From contig NZ_CP044218.1 in assembly GCF_008727715.1 (NCBI RefSeq), positions 2,559,501-2,623,500 of the forward strand: a stretch of 64,000 nucleotides of DNA. Reading direction: 5' to 3'. This DNA comes from Mesorhizobium terrae (GTDB taxonomy: Bacteria; Pseudomonadota; Alphaproteobacteria; Rhizobiales; Rhizobiaceae). The notes under the pieces are model-generated. The model worked only from the letters and a program-made list of their open reading frames with translations. It was not told the DNA's origin and made no database searches. Positions 34,006-42,604 of this stretch are shown here, piece by piece (the first letter of the stretch is position 1; each line of letters opens with the position of its first letter). The position numbers were made by a program, and so were the translations under genes.

Positions 34006-34850
34006 GACCTGTCCTCCAGCGTGAGCGCGCCGCGGCGGATCTCGAACAGCATCACGCCGGTGGCGACCGCCAGGTTGAGCGAATCGGCGCGGCCCGCCTG
34101 CGGGATGCGCAGCAGCCGGTCGCAGCTGGCGGCGAGATCGTCCGGCAGGCCCTGCTGCTCGTTGCCCATCAAAAGCAGCACCGGCTTGTTCGAGAAATCG
34201 ACCGAGCGGTAGTCGACGGCGCCTTTGAGATGCGTGCCGGCGACGAGGCCCGGAAAGCCCTTGCGCCAAACGAGGAAGGCGTCGGGCGTCGTCTTGACGA
34301 CCGGGACGGCGAACACCGAACCCATGGTGGCGCGCACGGTTTCGACCGCGAACGGGTCGGTGGTGTCGCCGATCAAGATGACACCCTTGGCGCCGACAGC
34401 ATCGACGGTGCGCATCACGGTGCCGAGATTGCCGGGGTCGCGCACGCGGTCGAGCGCCACCCAGACATCGCCGTTCTTCGGGCGGACGTCCTTCAGGGGC
34501 AGGTATTTCTGCGAAAAGACGCCGACCACAGCCTGCGGATTGTCGCGGCGGGTGATGGCCGACAGCACTTTTTCCGAGACCTCGAGCACGTCACCGCTGG
34601 CCGCCACGGTGCGCGAAGCAACTTTCTCGACCGCCTGGTTGCCGAGCGCGGACTTGGCGAAGATCAGCGTCTTGATCGTCCAGCCGAGGTCCAGCGCGTC
34701 GATGACCAGCTTCAGGCCTTCGGCGATGAAGGCATTCTGCTGGTCGCGGAATTTCTTCAGCGCCAGCGCCTTGATGTCCTTGACCAGCGGGTTGGCCAGG
34801 CTCGTCACTTCCTTGACGCGGCCGGGTGCTCCGGTGCGGTGTTCGCTCAT
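34002..34850 (-). CDS. TrmH/SpoU-family RNA 2'-O-methyltransferase
   Basis: A 282-residue SPOUT methyltransferase acting on rRNA or tRNA. An N-terminal substrate-binding domain (about 1-110, VKDIKALALKKFRDQQNAFI) precedes the SpoU domain with the knot motifs VALDRVRDPGNLGTVMRT, LLLMGNEQQGLPDDLA and IPQAGRADSLNLAVATGVML. The substrate nucleotide cannot be told from sequence; RlmB/TsnR-type 23S rRNA modification is likely. It overlaps the upstream class I methyltransferase (ATGA) and the downstream lspA (CTGA), so three genes are translationally coupled. Confidence 0.93.
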   Translation of the reverse strand: MSEHRTGAPGRVKEVTSLANPLVKDIKALALKKFRDQQNAFIAEGLKLVIDALDLGWTIKTLIFAKSALGNQAVEKVASRTVAASGDVLEVSEKVLSAITRRDNPQAVVGVFSQKYLPLKDVRPKNGDVWVALDRVRDPGNLGTVMRTVDAVGAKGVILIGDTTDPFAVETVRATMGSVFAVPVVKTTPDAFLVWRKGFPGLVAGTHLKGAVDYRSVDFSNKPVLLLMGNEQQGLPDDLAASCDRLLRIPQAGRADSLNLAVATGVMLFEIRRGALTLEDRS

Positions 34851-36169
34851 TTGGCCACCCAGCGCGAGAAGAGGGATGTCGAAAGCGCGCGTCCGGCCGA
34901 TTGCTCGCGGATGATCAGTTCGCCCGATTCGATCGTGCCGCCCATGCCGGCAAAGGTGTCGCGCATCAGAGCGTGGATGGCGAAGAAGGAAGCGCGGATC
35001 GAATAGGCGGTGAGCACCACCGCCAAAGGCTTCGGCGTCAGGATGGAACGGCAGATGTCGGTCAGCGCCGGCAAATGCTCGAACAATTGCCAGACCTCGC
35101 CCTTCGGCCCGCGGCCATAGGCGGGAGGGTCGAACAGGATGATGTCGTAGCGGCTGCCGCGCCGTTCCTCGCGCTCGGCGAATTTCATCGCGTCCTCGAC
35201 GATCCAGCGGATCGGCTTGTTGGCAAGGCCGGCCATCTCCTGGTTCTCGCGGGCCCAGCCGATGGCCTTCTTGGAGGCGTCGACATGGGTCACCTCGGCG
35301 CCGGCACGTGCCGCCACCAGCGAGGCAAGGCCGGTGTAGCCGAACAGGTTCAGCACCTTGACCGGGCGCCTGGCGCTCTCGATGAGAGCGGCCATGTGGT
35401 CCCAGTGCGAGGCCTGCTCGGGGAAGACGCCGACATGGCGGAAGGAGGTGAAGCGGCCGAGATAGTCGATGCCGTCATGCTTCATCGGCCAGGTTTCGCC
35501 GAGCGGCTGACCGGGGAAACGCCAGCGGCCCATGCCTTCCTCGTCGGTATCGCCAGTGAAGATGGCGTCGGCGTGGTTCCAGTCCTTCGCCGGCAACGCC
35601 GGCTGCCAGATCGCCTGACCCTCCGGGCGAACGATGCGGTAGGGGCCGTATTGCTCCAGCTTCTGGCCGTTGCCGCTGTCGAGCAGCGCGTAGTCGGCAT
35701 TGGGGGCCACTTCGAGGATCAGCGGCAGTTTTTCCGCCGGCAAGGCGCCGGCGCGGCGTGTCAGCACGCGCGGCGCGGTTTCCACGTTGGGTTCGAGCTG
35801 CGGTTCGGCAGGGCGATGTTCGCCTTTGGGCTCGGGCGGCCTTGCCGTCCTGCGTTCCGGTGCCTTTGCCGGGCGGTTCTCGAAGCGCTCGGCCTTGGTC
35901 TCGGGCCGCTGTGTCCGCTTCTGCTCCGATCCCCGGCCGGCCTTGTCGGCCGGCTTGCCGTCGCGGCGCTTGTCCTGCGCGCGCGGCGTCGACGCGCCGC
36001 CTTGCTGGCGGCCCGATTTGTCCCGGCGTTTGTCGCGCGTGAATTTCAAAAAGGACGCTCCGCGTTTCGCGCTGCTTTTGGCATAGGGGCCGGGGCCGCG
36101 CAACATGGTGGACCGGTGCGGTTGGACGCACTTCATCATCGCCACGCTGCGGAAGACCGCCCTGGCCAT
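34847..36169 (-). CDS. Class I SAM-dependent rRNA methyltransferase (RlmI/RlmK-like)
   Basis: A protein of about 440 residues. A long basic, Arg/Lys/Pro-rich, probably disordered N-terminal extension (about 1-145) leads to a RlmI/RlmK-type core: NLFGYTGLASLVAARAGAEV (SAM motif I), HVDASKKAIGWARENQEMAG and the catalytic DPPAYGRGPKGEVWQ. It should methylate 23S rRNA cytosine or guanine, by family. The start is uncertain: ATG 36169 (MARAVFRSV), 36139 and 36106 are all in frame, none with an ideal ribosome site. The tail overlaps the TrmH gene by ATGA. Confidence 0.85.
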   Translation of the reverse strand: MARAVFRSVAMMKCVQPHRSTMLRGPGPYAKSSAKRGASFLKFTRDKRRDKSGRQQGGASTPRAQDKRRDGKPADKAGRGSEQKRTQRPETKAERFENRPAKAPERRTARPPEPKGEHRPAEPQLEPNVETAPRVLTRRAGALPAEKLPLILEVAPNADYALLDSGNGQKLEQYGPYRIVRPEGQAIWQPALPAKDWNHADAIFTGDTDEEGMGRWRFPGQPLGETWPMKHDGIDYLGRFTSFRHVGVFPEQASHWDHMAALIESARRPVKVLNLFGYTGLASLVAARAGAEVTHVDASKKAIGWARENQEMAGLANKPIRWIVEDAMKFAEREERRGSRYDIILFDPPAYGRGPKGEVWQLFEHLPALTDICRSILTPKPLAVVLTAYSIRASFFAIHALMRDTFAGMGGTIESGELIIREQSAGRALSTSLFSRWVAK

Positions 36170-36440
36170 TGTCAAAGAGTACTCCCGTTGCGGGAGGTGG
36201 GAAGCGGGGCGCCGGGTCGGTGCCTCTCTGTAATAGTACGTGGCGCCTTCCGGGCGCCCCGCCGGTGTTCTTGCCCCGGACCGACCTCGCCGCCATTCAT
36301 GACGGCAGACTTCGGACCTCAAGCCGCCATTTGCGGCGGCCGGGTTTTTCCAGGGCCCGGACTTAGGGCTCGTCACCAGACACCGCCACCGTTAGCGCTG
36401 CCAGTCCGGCACCGACGTCCTCCCTGATACCCGGTGCGCA
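36170..36440. other. Highly structured non-coding region
   Basis: This stretch packs several stems: GGTCGGT paired with ACCGACC around an inner GGCGCC/GGCGCC hairpin (36235-36290), GCCG/CGGC around CATTCATGA (36289-36306), and the terminator at 36320-36349. Further on, a CACCG/CGGTG stem closes a loop containing CCTCCC (36401-36435). It could be the leader of the methyltransferase operon (minus) or a plus-strand sRNA ending at the terminator. No known family was recognised. Confidence 0.4.
36320..36349 (+). terminator. Rho-independent terminator without an upstream gene
   Basis: GCCGC (36323-36327) pairs with GCGGC (36333-36337), and GGCCGGGTTTTT follows. No plus-strand protein gene precedes it, which points to an unannotated RNA. 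Confidence 0.55.
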
Positions 36441-36544
36441 CCAGGTTCCCGTTGAGGACGGCTTTCAGGCGCAATGATGCCGCAGGCCGAAAGGGTGTGA
36501 ATTCGGATGCAGCGGATTTTTCGTGCGAGAACAGAACGGCTATT

Positions 36545-36567
36545 GAAAGAAAAGGATTATTTCTTTC
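36545..36567. promoter_or_regulatory. Inverted repeat GAAAGAAA / TTTCTTTC
   Basis: Two 8-base arms flank a 7-base spacer, about 90 bases upstream of the WYL regulator. It stands out as AT-rich in a GC-rich region and may be an operator or a hairpin. Confidence 0.4.
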
Positions 36568-36658
36568 GATCGTTCTTCCTGATCGCCGCTGGCATCCACA
36601 TCGCTGTCATGTCGCCAGGCTTCCGCGCGACTGCCGTCCGGCATAATCTCCGGCCATC

Positions 36659-37348
36659 ATGTCGCGCTCCGAACGCCTGCTCGATCTCGTCCAGACGCTG
36701 CGCCGCCACCGGCGGCCGGTGAGCGGGCAAACGCTTGCCTCCGAACTCGGCATATCGATCCGCACGCTCTATCGCGACATCGCCACGCTGCAGGGGCAGG
36801 GCGCACCGATCGAGGGCGAGGCGGGACTGGGTTACGCGCTGAAACCCGGCTTCATGCTGCCACCGCTGATGTTCACCGACGAGGAGATCGAGGCGATCGT
36901 GCTGGGTTCGCGCTGGGTGGCCAAGCAGCCCGACAACCGGCTGTCGAGGGCCGCAGCTGACGCGCTGGCCAAGATCGCCGCCGTATTGCCGGACGATCTG
37001 CGCGAGGATCTCGATGCGAGCACGCTTCTGGTCGGCCCGCGCGTCGAGGCAAGCGAAGGCATCGATCTGGGCGCCGTGCGCCAGGCGATCCGCGACGAGC
37101 GCAAACTTGCCATCCTCTACAACGACGCGGCCGGCGCCGGCAGCGAGCGCGTGGTGTGGCCGTTCGCACTAGGGTTCTTCGACAAGGTGCGGGTGATGGT
37201 GGCCTGGTGCGAGATGCGGCAGGGGTTCCGGCATTTCCGCACCGACCGCATCGCGCGGCTGGACATCACCGGTACGCGCTATCCGAGGCGTCGGCAGACC
37301 CTGCTCAAGGAATGGCGGGCGACGCTCGATGAGGCGCCGAGGCCCTGA
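36659..37348 (+). CDS. YafY-like transcriptional regulator (HTH_11 + WYL)
   Basis: A 229-residue regulator. The N-terminal HTH_11 domain (SRSERLLDLVQTLRRHRRPV and LASELGISIRTLYRDIATL, about 1-55) binds DNA. The C-terminal WYL-type ligand domain (about 130-225, with HFRTDRIARLDITGTRYPRR) senses an unknown ligand, possibly nucleotides. The 67-base gap before the glyoxalase gene suggests it may control the following glyoxalase-EVE pair. The upstream 36545-36567 inverted repeat is a possible operator. Confidence 0.9.
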   Translation: MSRSERLLDLVQTLRRHRRPVSGQTLASELGISIRTLYRDIATLQGQGAPIEGEAGLGYALKPGFMLPPLMFTDEEIEAIVLGSRWVAKQPDNRLSRAAADALAKIAAVLPDDLREDLDASTLLVGPRVEASEGIDLGAVRQAIRDERKLAILYNDAAGAGSERVVWPFALGFFDKVRVMVAWCEMRQGFRHFRTDRIARLDITGTRYPRRRQTLLKEWRATLDEAPRP

Positions 37349-37415
37349 ATGGCTACTGCCAGAATCTGACAGCGGTGCTCGCTAAGGTCTCTCCATCGCA
37401 ACACGGAGAGCCACC

Positions 37416-37802
37416 ATGCAAAGCCCCAATTTCGTCATCCTCTATGTCGACCAGCCGCAGGCGAGCGGCGCCTTCTATCATGCCTTGTTCAATCGCCAGC
37501 CGGTGGAATCCTCGCCGACCTTCGTGTTGTTCGTGCTGGACAATGGCTTCAAGCTCGGCCTGTGGTCGCGCCACACGGCGGAACCCAAGGTCACGGCGAT
37601 GGCCGGCGGCGGCGAGATCGTCTTCCAGCTCGACACGCCGGATGCCGTCGATGCCGCCCACGCCGACTGGGCAAAGCGCGGGCTCTCCATCCTGCAGACG
37701 CCGACCGATATGGATTTCGGCCGCACCTTCGTCGCGCTCGATCCCGACAAGCACAGGTTGCGCGTCTACTGGCTGAACGACGCGGAAGGCGGCCAGTCAT
37801 GA
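37416..37802 (+). CDS. Glyoxalase/bleomycin resistance-family protein
   Basis: A 128-residue VOC-fold protein (phage PhnB/glyoxalase-like). It begins [20 protein letters not shown] and has the beta-alpha-beta repeats typical of the fold, ending with [23 protein letters not shown] proteins bind a metal and act on small electrophiles or antibiotics, but the metal ligands are not clear here. A GGAGAG ribosome site precedes the ATG. The stop codon overlaps the next start (ATGA), linking it to the EVE-domain gene. Confidence 0.88.
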   Translation: MQSPNFVILYVDQPQASGAFYHALFNRQPVESSPTFVLFVLDNGFKLGLWSRHTAEPKVTAMAGGGEIVFQLDTPDAVDAAHADWAKRGLSILQTPTDMDFGRTFVALDPDKHRLRVYWLNDAEGGQS

Positions 37803-38242
37803 CCAGATTTTGGCTGGCGGTAGCCTCGGCGCAGCATGTGCGCCGGGGCCGGACGGAAGGTTTCATGCAGGTGAACCACGGCAAGGCGGCACCGCTGCGC
37901 CGCATCAGGCCGGGCGATGGCATCGTGTATTACTCGCCGAGCACGGTTCTCGGCGAGAAGGACGGCCTGCGCACCTTCACCGCCATCGGCATCGTGCGCG
38001 ACGGTGTGCCCTATCAGGGCGTCATGGCTGGCGGTTTCGAGCCGTTCCGCCGCGATGTCGCCTGGTCGGTGGCGGGCGAGGCGCCGATCGCGCCGCTGCT
38101 CGGCCGGCTGGAGTTGAGCGCCGGCAAACCCAACTGGGGGTATCAACTCCGTTTCGGGCTGATCGAGCTCAGTGAGCACGATTACCGGCTGATCGGCGCG
38201 GCGATGGGCGTTGTCGCCGCCATAGCGGAACAGGCCGCCTGA
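37799..38242 (+). CDS. EVE domain protein (UPF0310)
   Basis: A 147-residue EVE-domain protein of the UPF0310 group. The signature [37 protein letters not shown] and [13 protein letters not shown] are all present. EVE domains belong to the PUA-like superfamily and are thought to bind modified bases in DNA or RNA; some are linked to restriction of modified DNA. Here it is a stand-alone domain coupled to a glyoxalase gene by a 4-base overlap, without a nuclease partner, so a housekeeping role is more likely. Confidence 0.9.
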   Translation: MTRFWLAVASAQHVRRGRTEGFMQVNHGKAAPLRRIRPGDGIVYYSPSTVLGEKDGLRTFTAIGIVRDGVPYQGVMAGGFEPFRRDVAWSVAGEAPIAPLLGRLELSAGKPNWGYQLRFGLIELSEHDYRLIGAAMGVVAAIAEQAA

Positions 38243-38320
38243 ACCCACCAGGCCCCGGCGGATCGGCGAGACAAGCTGCCGGGGCGTTTCCATATGCGGA
38301 TGTTTTGCCTGCGCGGCGGA

Positions 38321-38566
38321 CTATTCGATCAGGATGCGGGCTTCTCGCGCCGCCTCCACGAAGGTCTCGCGGGCGTCCTCGACGGTCGTCATGCCGTTGA
38401 CGGCGGCCAGGCAGGCGCGTTTCGCATCAAGATGCTTGCGCGTGCCGGCGCCGGGCCAATGATTGGCGAGCAGGTCGTTGGCCTGCCGCGCGTTGGAAAC
38501 GTGACGTATGTCGCCCAGCACGCCGACGGCCACCGGCACGACCTTGGAAAACCAGCCTTCGTTCAT
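38321..38566 (-). CDS. DUF982 family protein
   Basis: An 81-residue DUF982 protein, the second in the window. The ANDLLANHWPGAGTRKHLDA stretch and the following CLAAVNGMTTVEDARETFVE helix match the family pattern of the 9575-9880 copy. Function unknown. The ATG at 38566 (MNEGWFSK) has AAGGA at a suitable distance; an upstream continuation of the frame has no family similarity. It lies downstream of the repeat at 38672 on the minus strand. Confidence 0.75.
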   Translation of the reverse strand: MNEGWFSKVVPVAVGVLGDIRHVSNARQANDLLANHWPGAGTRKHLDAKRACLAAVNGMTTVEDARETFVEAAREARILIE

Positions 38567-38671
38567 TTCTCCGGTCCTTGGCTGTTGATGCCGGCAACAA
38601 ACGCGCCGGCTGGCAGCGGGTTTCCGGAAATCGAAGGCGATAACCGAAGAGTGATCGAGGATCAGGATTTC

Positions 38672-38814
38672 AGTGTCTGATCCAAAAGTCGCCATGCCGG
38701 GCTGCAAATGGCGCTTTCCTGCGCTTCGGTGCTCACGGACTTCAAGTACGCTCCGCTCCGATGCTCGAAAACCACCATTTTCGCTCCGGCCTGACAATTT
38801 TTGATTCAGACACT
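38672..38814. repeat. Repeat family B (143-bp copy)
   Basis: Ends AGTGTCTGATCCAAAA and TTTTGATTCAGACACT are inverted repeats with two mismatches. The core ATGCCGGGCTGCAAATGGC plus the GTACG hairpin is shared with the 6301 copy. The right end contains the last two codons and stop of the cyclodeaminase-like gene. Confidence 0.75.
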
Positions 38815-39771
38815 CAAGGCTTTGTAGACGGCGATGCCGGCGGCGAGGTCTTCCAGCGCGGCGCCCACCGACTTGAACAGCGTGATTTCGTCGGCGCTTT
38901 GGCGGCCCTTCTTCTGGCCGCGCGCCAGTTCGTGCAGGTCGGCGACGATGGCGTCGGCCTTGAGCACGCCGGAAGCGAGCGGCTGGACGATGTCACCGGC
39001 TTCCTTGGTGGCGCCGGCGCGTGTGTCGACATAGACGCGGGCGCGGGTGATGGCGGCATCGTCGGCCTCGCGCATGGTCGGCGTGAAGCCGCCGACGAGG
39101 TCGACATGGGCGCCGGTTTTCAGTTGCGCGCCCCTGACCAGTGGTTCGTTGGAAATGGTGGCGGAGGAGACGATGTCGGCCTCGGCCATTTCGGCACCCA
39201 GATCACCGGCCGCCTCGGCCGGCAGGCCTTCGGCGCGAAGTGCGGCTGCAACCTTCTCGGCGTTGGCCGGCGTGCGGTTCCAGATGCGGATCGATTTGAT
39301 GGGGCGCACCGCCGAATGCGCCTTAACCAGGAAGGGCGACAGCGCGCCGGCGCCGATCACCAAGAGGCGCGAGGCGTCTTCGCGGGCAAGATAAGAGGCG
39401 GCGAGCGCCGAGGCGCAGGCGGTGCGCCACTGCGTCAGGCGCTGACCGTCGATCAGCGCCTGCGGCTCGCCGGTCTTGCCGTCGAGCAGCAGATAGAGCC
39501 CCATCACCGCCGGCTTGGCGATGGCGTTGTTGTCAGGCGAGACGGTGACGATCTTGACGCCGATATGGCCGTCCTTCGAGGTGCCGGCCGCATTGAGGTC
39601 GGTCCAGGCCGGCATCAAAAGAAGGGTAGAGGCGGCGCCGTCCGGCCGCTCGACCGTATGGTGATGACGCACCGGCTGCACGGCGCCGTCGCGGAAGGCG
39701 GTGCGCAGCGTCTCGACCAGGCCGGAAAAGGTCAGCGCGCGATCGACCTCGGCGGCCGAGATGGTCAGCAT
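38806..39771 (-). CDS. Ornithine cyclodeaminase / mu-crystallin family protein
   Basis: A 321-residue NAD(P)-dependent protein of the ornithine cyclodeaminase/mu-crystallin family. Conserved parts are KDGHIGVKIVTVSPDN, LLLDGKTGEPQALIDGQRLT and the nucleotide-binding LLVIGAGALSPFLVKAHSAV (about 137). Members include ornithine cyclodeaminase, alanine dehydrogenase and ketimine reductase; the substrate here is not certain. The last codons (Ser, Val, stop) lie inside repeat element 38672-38814, so the C-terminus was reshaped by the insertion. The lapA gene starts upstream on the same strand. Confidence 0.9.
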   Translation of the reverse strand: MLTISAAEVDRALTFSGLVETLRTAFRDGAVQPVRHHHTVERPDGAASTLLLMPAWTDLNAAGTSKDGHIGVKIVTVSPDNNAIAKPAVMGLYLLLDGKTGEPQALIDGQRLTQWRTACASALAASYLAREDASRLLVIGAGALSPFLVKAHSAVRPIKSIRIWNRTPANAEKVAAALRAEGLPAEAAGDLGAEMAEADIVSSATISNEPLVRGAQLKTGAHVDLVGGFTPTMREADDAAITRARVYVDTRAGATKEAGDIVQPLASGVLKADAIVADLHELARGQKKGRQSADEITLFKSVGAALEDLAAGIAVYKALSV

Positions 39772-39798
39772 GGAAAACTCCGTTATGTGATGCCCGGT

Positions 39799-40146
39799 TC
39801 AGGCGGTCGGCTTGGGCAGGTTGGGGGCCTGCGATGTCGCCTGCGATGGCGGCTGCTGCGTGCGGGCGATGGCCTGGCGCAGGTTCTCGGCTTCCGCGCC
39901 ATGGCGCCTCGCCGCCTTGCGATAGCGGCCCTGCCGGATCCAGGTCGCCGCCGAACCGGCGACGATCCCGATGGCCAGGGCCAGGAACAGCATGACGAAT
40001 AGCGGCAGCGTCAGCGTCAGCGCCGGATTGCCGGGATTGAACGGGTCCATCGTGAAGGCCACCAGCTCGCGGTTCGCCACGGCCAGCGCGATCAGCACGA
40101 TGGCCAGCGGAACGAAAATGACAATGACCACGAAGCGGTTGAACAT
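39799..40146 (-). CDS. LapA-domain (DUF1049) membrane protein
   Basis: A 115-residue inner-membrane protein with two helices (about 5-25 and 45-68) and a cytoplasmic basic/coiled tail (ATWIRQGRYRKAARRHGAEA), the LapA/DUF1049 layout. LapA proteins cooperate with LapB in setting LPS levels through LpxC in enterobacteria; whether that applies here is unknown, and no lapB is adjacent. The gene lies 51 bases downstream of ihfB, a conserved pairing in proteobacteria. Confidence 0.88.
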   Translation of the reverse strand: MFNRFVVIVIFVPLAIVLIALAVANRELVAFTMDPFNPGNPALTLTLPLFVMLFLALAIGIVAGSAATWIRQGRYRKAARRHGAEAENLRQAIARTQQPPSQATSQAPNLPKPTA

Positions 40147-40197
40147 GGTGTTTCCCGTCGAAGGCTTGGTACGGCGCTGCCGGTGCGGTGCTGGCGG

Positions 40198-40482
40198 CTA
40201 TTTGTCGCCGTTCAGCTTTTCGCGCAATTCCTTGCCGGTCTTGAAGAACGGCACCCACTTCTCCTCGACCTCCACCGATTCGCCGGTGCGCGGGTTCCTG
40301 CCGGTGCGGGCGGGCCGGTTCTTGACCGAGAAAGCGCCGAAGCCGCGCAACTCCACCCGGTTGCCTTCGGCGAGCGCGTCGGTGATTTCGTCGAACACTG
40401 CGCCGACGATATTTTCCACGTCGCGCAGGAAGAGATGCGGATTGCGCGTTGCGATGATTTGGACGAGTTCGGACTTGATCAT
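40198..40482 (-). CDS. ihfB: Integration host factor subunit beta
   Basis: A 94-residue HU/IHF-family DNA-bending protein. [39 protein letters not shown] and [13 protein letters not shown] with the DNA-contacting Pro at the arm tip are specific for IHF-beta. It forms a heterodimer with IHF-alpha (not in the window) and assists sigma-54 promoters, recombination and replication; rpoN lies 4 kb away. It is located between sppA and lapA, the usual alphaproteobacterial order. Confidence 0.95.
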   Translation of the reverse strand: MIKSELVQIIATRNPHLFLRDVENIVGAVFDEITDALAEGNRVELRGFGAFSVKNRPARTGRNPRTGESVEVEEKWVPFFKTGKELREKLNGDK

Positions 40483-40563
40483 GCGGACGGTCCCCGTAAA
40501 GGCATGGCGGCCAATTTTATGCAGATGATTTTATTTGCTTTTTGACTTATGCCCCACGCCTAT

Positions 40564-41520
40564 TCAAGGGTGCCAGACCGAAACGAGACCGTCAAGGAAC
40601 AAGCGGTCGGCGCCGATCTCGCGCAGCACTTCGCCGCTCTCCTGCGGCAAGCCGAGCGCCATGCCGATTTGACGCATCAGCGCGCTGGAAAACAGGAAAG
40701 AGCCGGTGCGTTCGGTGTTTTTCCACTCCACCACCTTCAATTTCTGGTCGACACCCTTGGTGCCGAGCCATTTTACCGCCTCTTCCTCGCCGCCGAGCGC
40801 ATCGACCAGCTTGTTGGCGACGGCCTGGCGACCGGTGAAAATCGAGCCGTCGGCGAGCGCCAGCGCCTGGTCGCGCGGCAGGTTGCGGCGTTCGGCGACG
40901 ATGTCGACGAACCAGTTGTAGCTGTCCATGATCAGCTTGCGCACCATGGCGCGGGCTTCCTCGGTGGTCGGTTCGAAGGGCGAGGGCGACGCCTTCAGCG
41001 GCGAGGATTTCACTTCCTCGAGCTTGACGCCGATCTTGTCCATCAGTCCGGTGACGTCGGGATACTGGATCAGCACGCCGATCGAGCCGACGATCGAGGT
41101 CTGGTGCGCGACGATGTAGTCGGAGGCGCTGGCGATCATGTAGCCGGCGGAGGCGGCCAGCGTGCCGACTTCGGTGACCACCGGCTTTTCGGCGGCAAGC
41201 TTGCGCACGGCGTTGAAGATGGTCTCGCCGCCGACAGTGGTGCCACCGGGCGAATTGACCAGCAAGATCACGCCCTTGACGTTCGCAGCCTTGCGCACCG
41301 CCTCGATGCGGCGGAGCAACTCGTCGTTCTGGGTGATGGTACCTTCGATCCTGATCTTGGCGATCTGGTCGACGCGGGTGCCGCCGATGTCGTCGCCGAA
41401 GAACCACGCCGACAAGGCGGCAAGGCCGACCAGCAACACGGCAAGGGCGGCGATGCGCCAGAAGGTCAGTTTGCGCCGCAGGCGGCGGCGGTCGATCAGG
41501 TCGTCGGCTCTCAGGGTCAT
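40564..41520 (-). CDS. sppA: Signal peptide peptidase SppA
   Basis: A 318-residue inner-membrane S49 peptidase of the short (67K-less) type that degrades cleaved signal peptides. A single membrane anchor (about 20-42) precedes the protease domain. The catalytic Ser is in GTLAASAGYMIAS (about 127) and the Lys in EVKSSPLKASPSPF (about 170). VNSPGGTTVGGETIF marks the substrate cleft. Length fits half-size SppA forming tetramers. It starts the sppA-ihfB-lapA run. Confidence 0.95.
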   Translation of the reverse strand: MTLRADDLIDRRRLRRKLTFWRIAALAVLLVGLAALSAWFFGDDIGGTRVDQIAKIRIEGTITQNDELLRRIEAVRKAANVKGVILLVNSPGGTTVGGETIFNAVRKLAAEKPVVTEVGTLAASAGYMIASASDYIVAHQTSIVGSIGVLIQYPDVTGLMDKIGVKLEEVKSSPLKASPSPFEPTTEEARAMVRKLIMDSYNWFVDIVAERRNLPRDQALALADGSIFTGRQAVANKLVDALGGEEEAVKWLGTKGVDQKLKVVEWKNTERTGSFLFSSALMRQIGMALGLPQESGEVLREIGADRLFLDGLVSVWHP

Positions 41521-41866
41521 GTCAGCCTCACTCTTGGGCGCAGGCTGACGCTTTTAATGCAAGGGCCAGTCGAGGGCTACCGCTTTTGGCGCGATCGAGA
41601 CGATGGCTTGAAGTGTGAGAAGCAACGCATACGAGGCGCGGCGATCGGCGCAGGGTAGGACGCAACAACGCGTCGAATCGGGGCTGGAACGAAGGCATGG
41701 CGATGAAAATGACAAAGTGTTAGTCTTGGCGGGCACCCTGGCGATCTGTATGCGCTGCAGGGAACGTCATATTTTTTGCGATATTTCTTTGCATGCGCTT
41801 GCTTGGGCGCGGCCTCGCCCCAAATAAGGGCGACGGTTCGGCGGGCGAGAGGACCAGAAGGTACAC
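41521..41866. other. Intergenic region between sppA and lptC
   Basis: A 346-base gap between divergent genes. I see a small hairpin (CAGCCT/AGGCTG, 41525-41549), an AT-rich stretch at 41769-41790 and GGGCG hairpins just before lptC. No clear promoter match, terminator, repeat copy or small gene could be supported. Confidence 0.4.
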
Positions 41867-42604
41867 ATGTTGGCACGAACGACCGATCCGGAGGGCAAGG
41901 ACGATACTGCTCTCTTGCCGGAGCACGACCCCTCGGGCCACGTCGCCATGGAGCCCGCGCGTGTCGAGGCTTTCGGCAACGCCCAGCGCCATTCGCGCCG
42001 CGTGCGCGTGCTCAAGCTGGCTCTGCCGATCCTGGCCGGCATCATTGCCGTGGCATTTCCCGTCTATTCCTATCTGGTGAAGCCGGCGCAGCCGCCGGTA
42101 AAAGCCGATGGCAGCGCGTTTTCCAACGGCAAGCTGGTGATGGCCAATCCCAAGCTGGACGGTTTCACCAAGGAGAACCTGCCTTATTCGATGACGGCGC
42201 TGCGGGCGATCCAGGACGTTGCCAAGGAGAGCATCATCGGCCTGGAAGGCATCGACGCCAAGCTGCCGCTCGATGCCAGCACCTCGGCCGTGGTCGGGGC
42301 GGCGAAGGGGGTCTACAACCGCGACGCCAACACGCTGCAGCTGGAAAAGGACATCACCGTGACCACCACCAGCGGAATGGTGGTGAAGTTGAAATCGGCC
42401 TTCCTTGACATGGCGAAAGGCAATATGAAGACGAACGACCCGGTCGATATCGTCACGCGCGGATCGCACATCATGTCCGACACCATGTCGGTGGAGAGCG
42501 GCGGCAAGGTGCTGGTTTTCGAAAAACGGGTGCGTGTCAACCTGGAGCCTGGCGTGCTGAAGACGACCAGCGACAAGAGCGGAGAGCCGAATGCGGCCCA
42601 ATAA
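41867..42604 (+). CDS. lptC: LPS export ABC transporter periplasmic protein LptC
   Basis: A 245-residue LptC, the membrane-anchored periplasmic bridge of the Lpt LPS exporter. A cytoplasmic N-terminus precedes one membrane helix (about 48-70, VLKLALPILAGIIAVAFPVY) and a periplasmic beta-jellyroll domain (about 80-235). Sequence similarity is weak, as usual for LptC, but context is decisive: lptA overlaps the 3' end by 14 bases and lptB follows. The gene opens the lptC-lptA-lptB-rpoN-hpf-ptsN cluster conserved in proteobacteria. Confidence 0.92.
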   Translation: MLARTTDPEGKDDTALLPEHDPSGHVAMEPARVEAFGNAQRHSRRVRVLKLALPILAGIIAVAFPVYSYLVKPAQPPVKADGSAFSNGKLVMANPKLDGFTKENLPYSMTALRAIQDVAKESIIGLEGIDAKLPLDASTSAVVGAAKGVYNRDANTLQLEKDITVTTTSGMVVKLKSAFLDMAKGNMKTNDPVDIVTRGSHIMSDTMSVESGGKVLVFEKRVRVNLEPGVLKTTSDKSGEPNAAQ

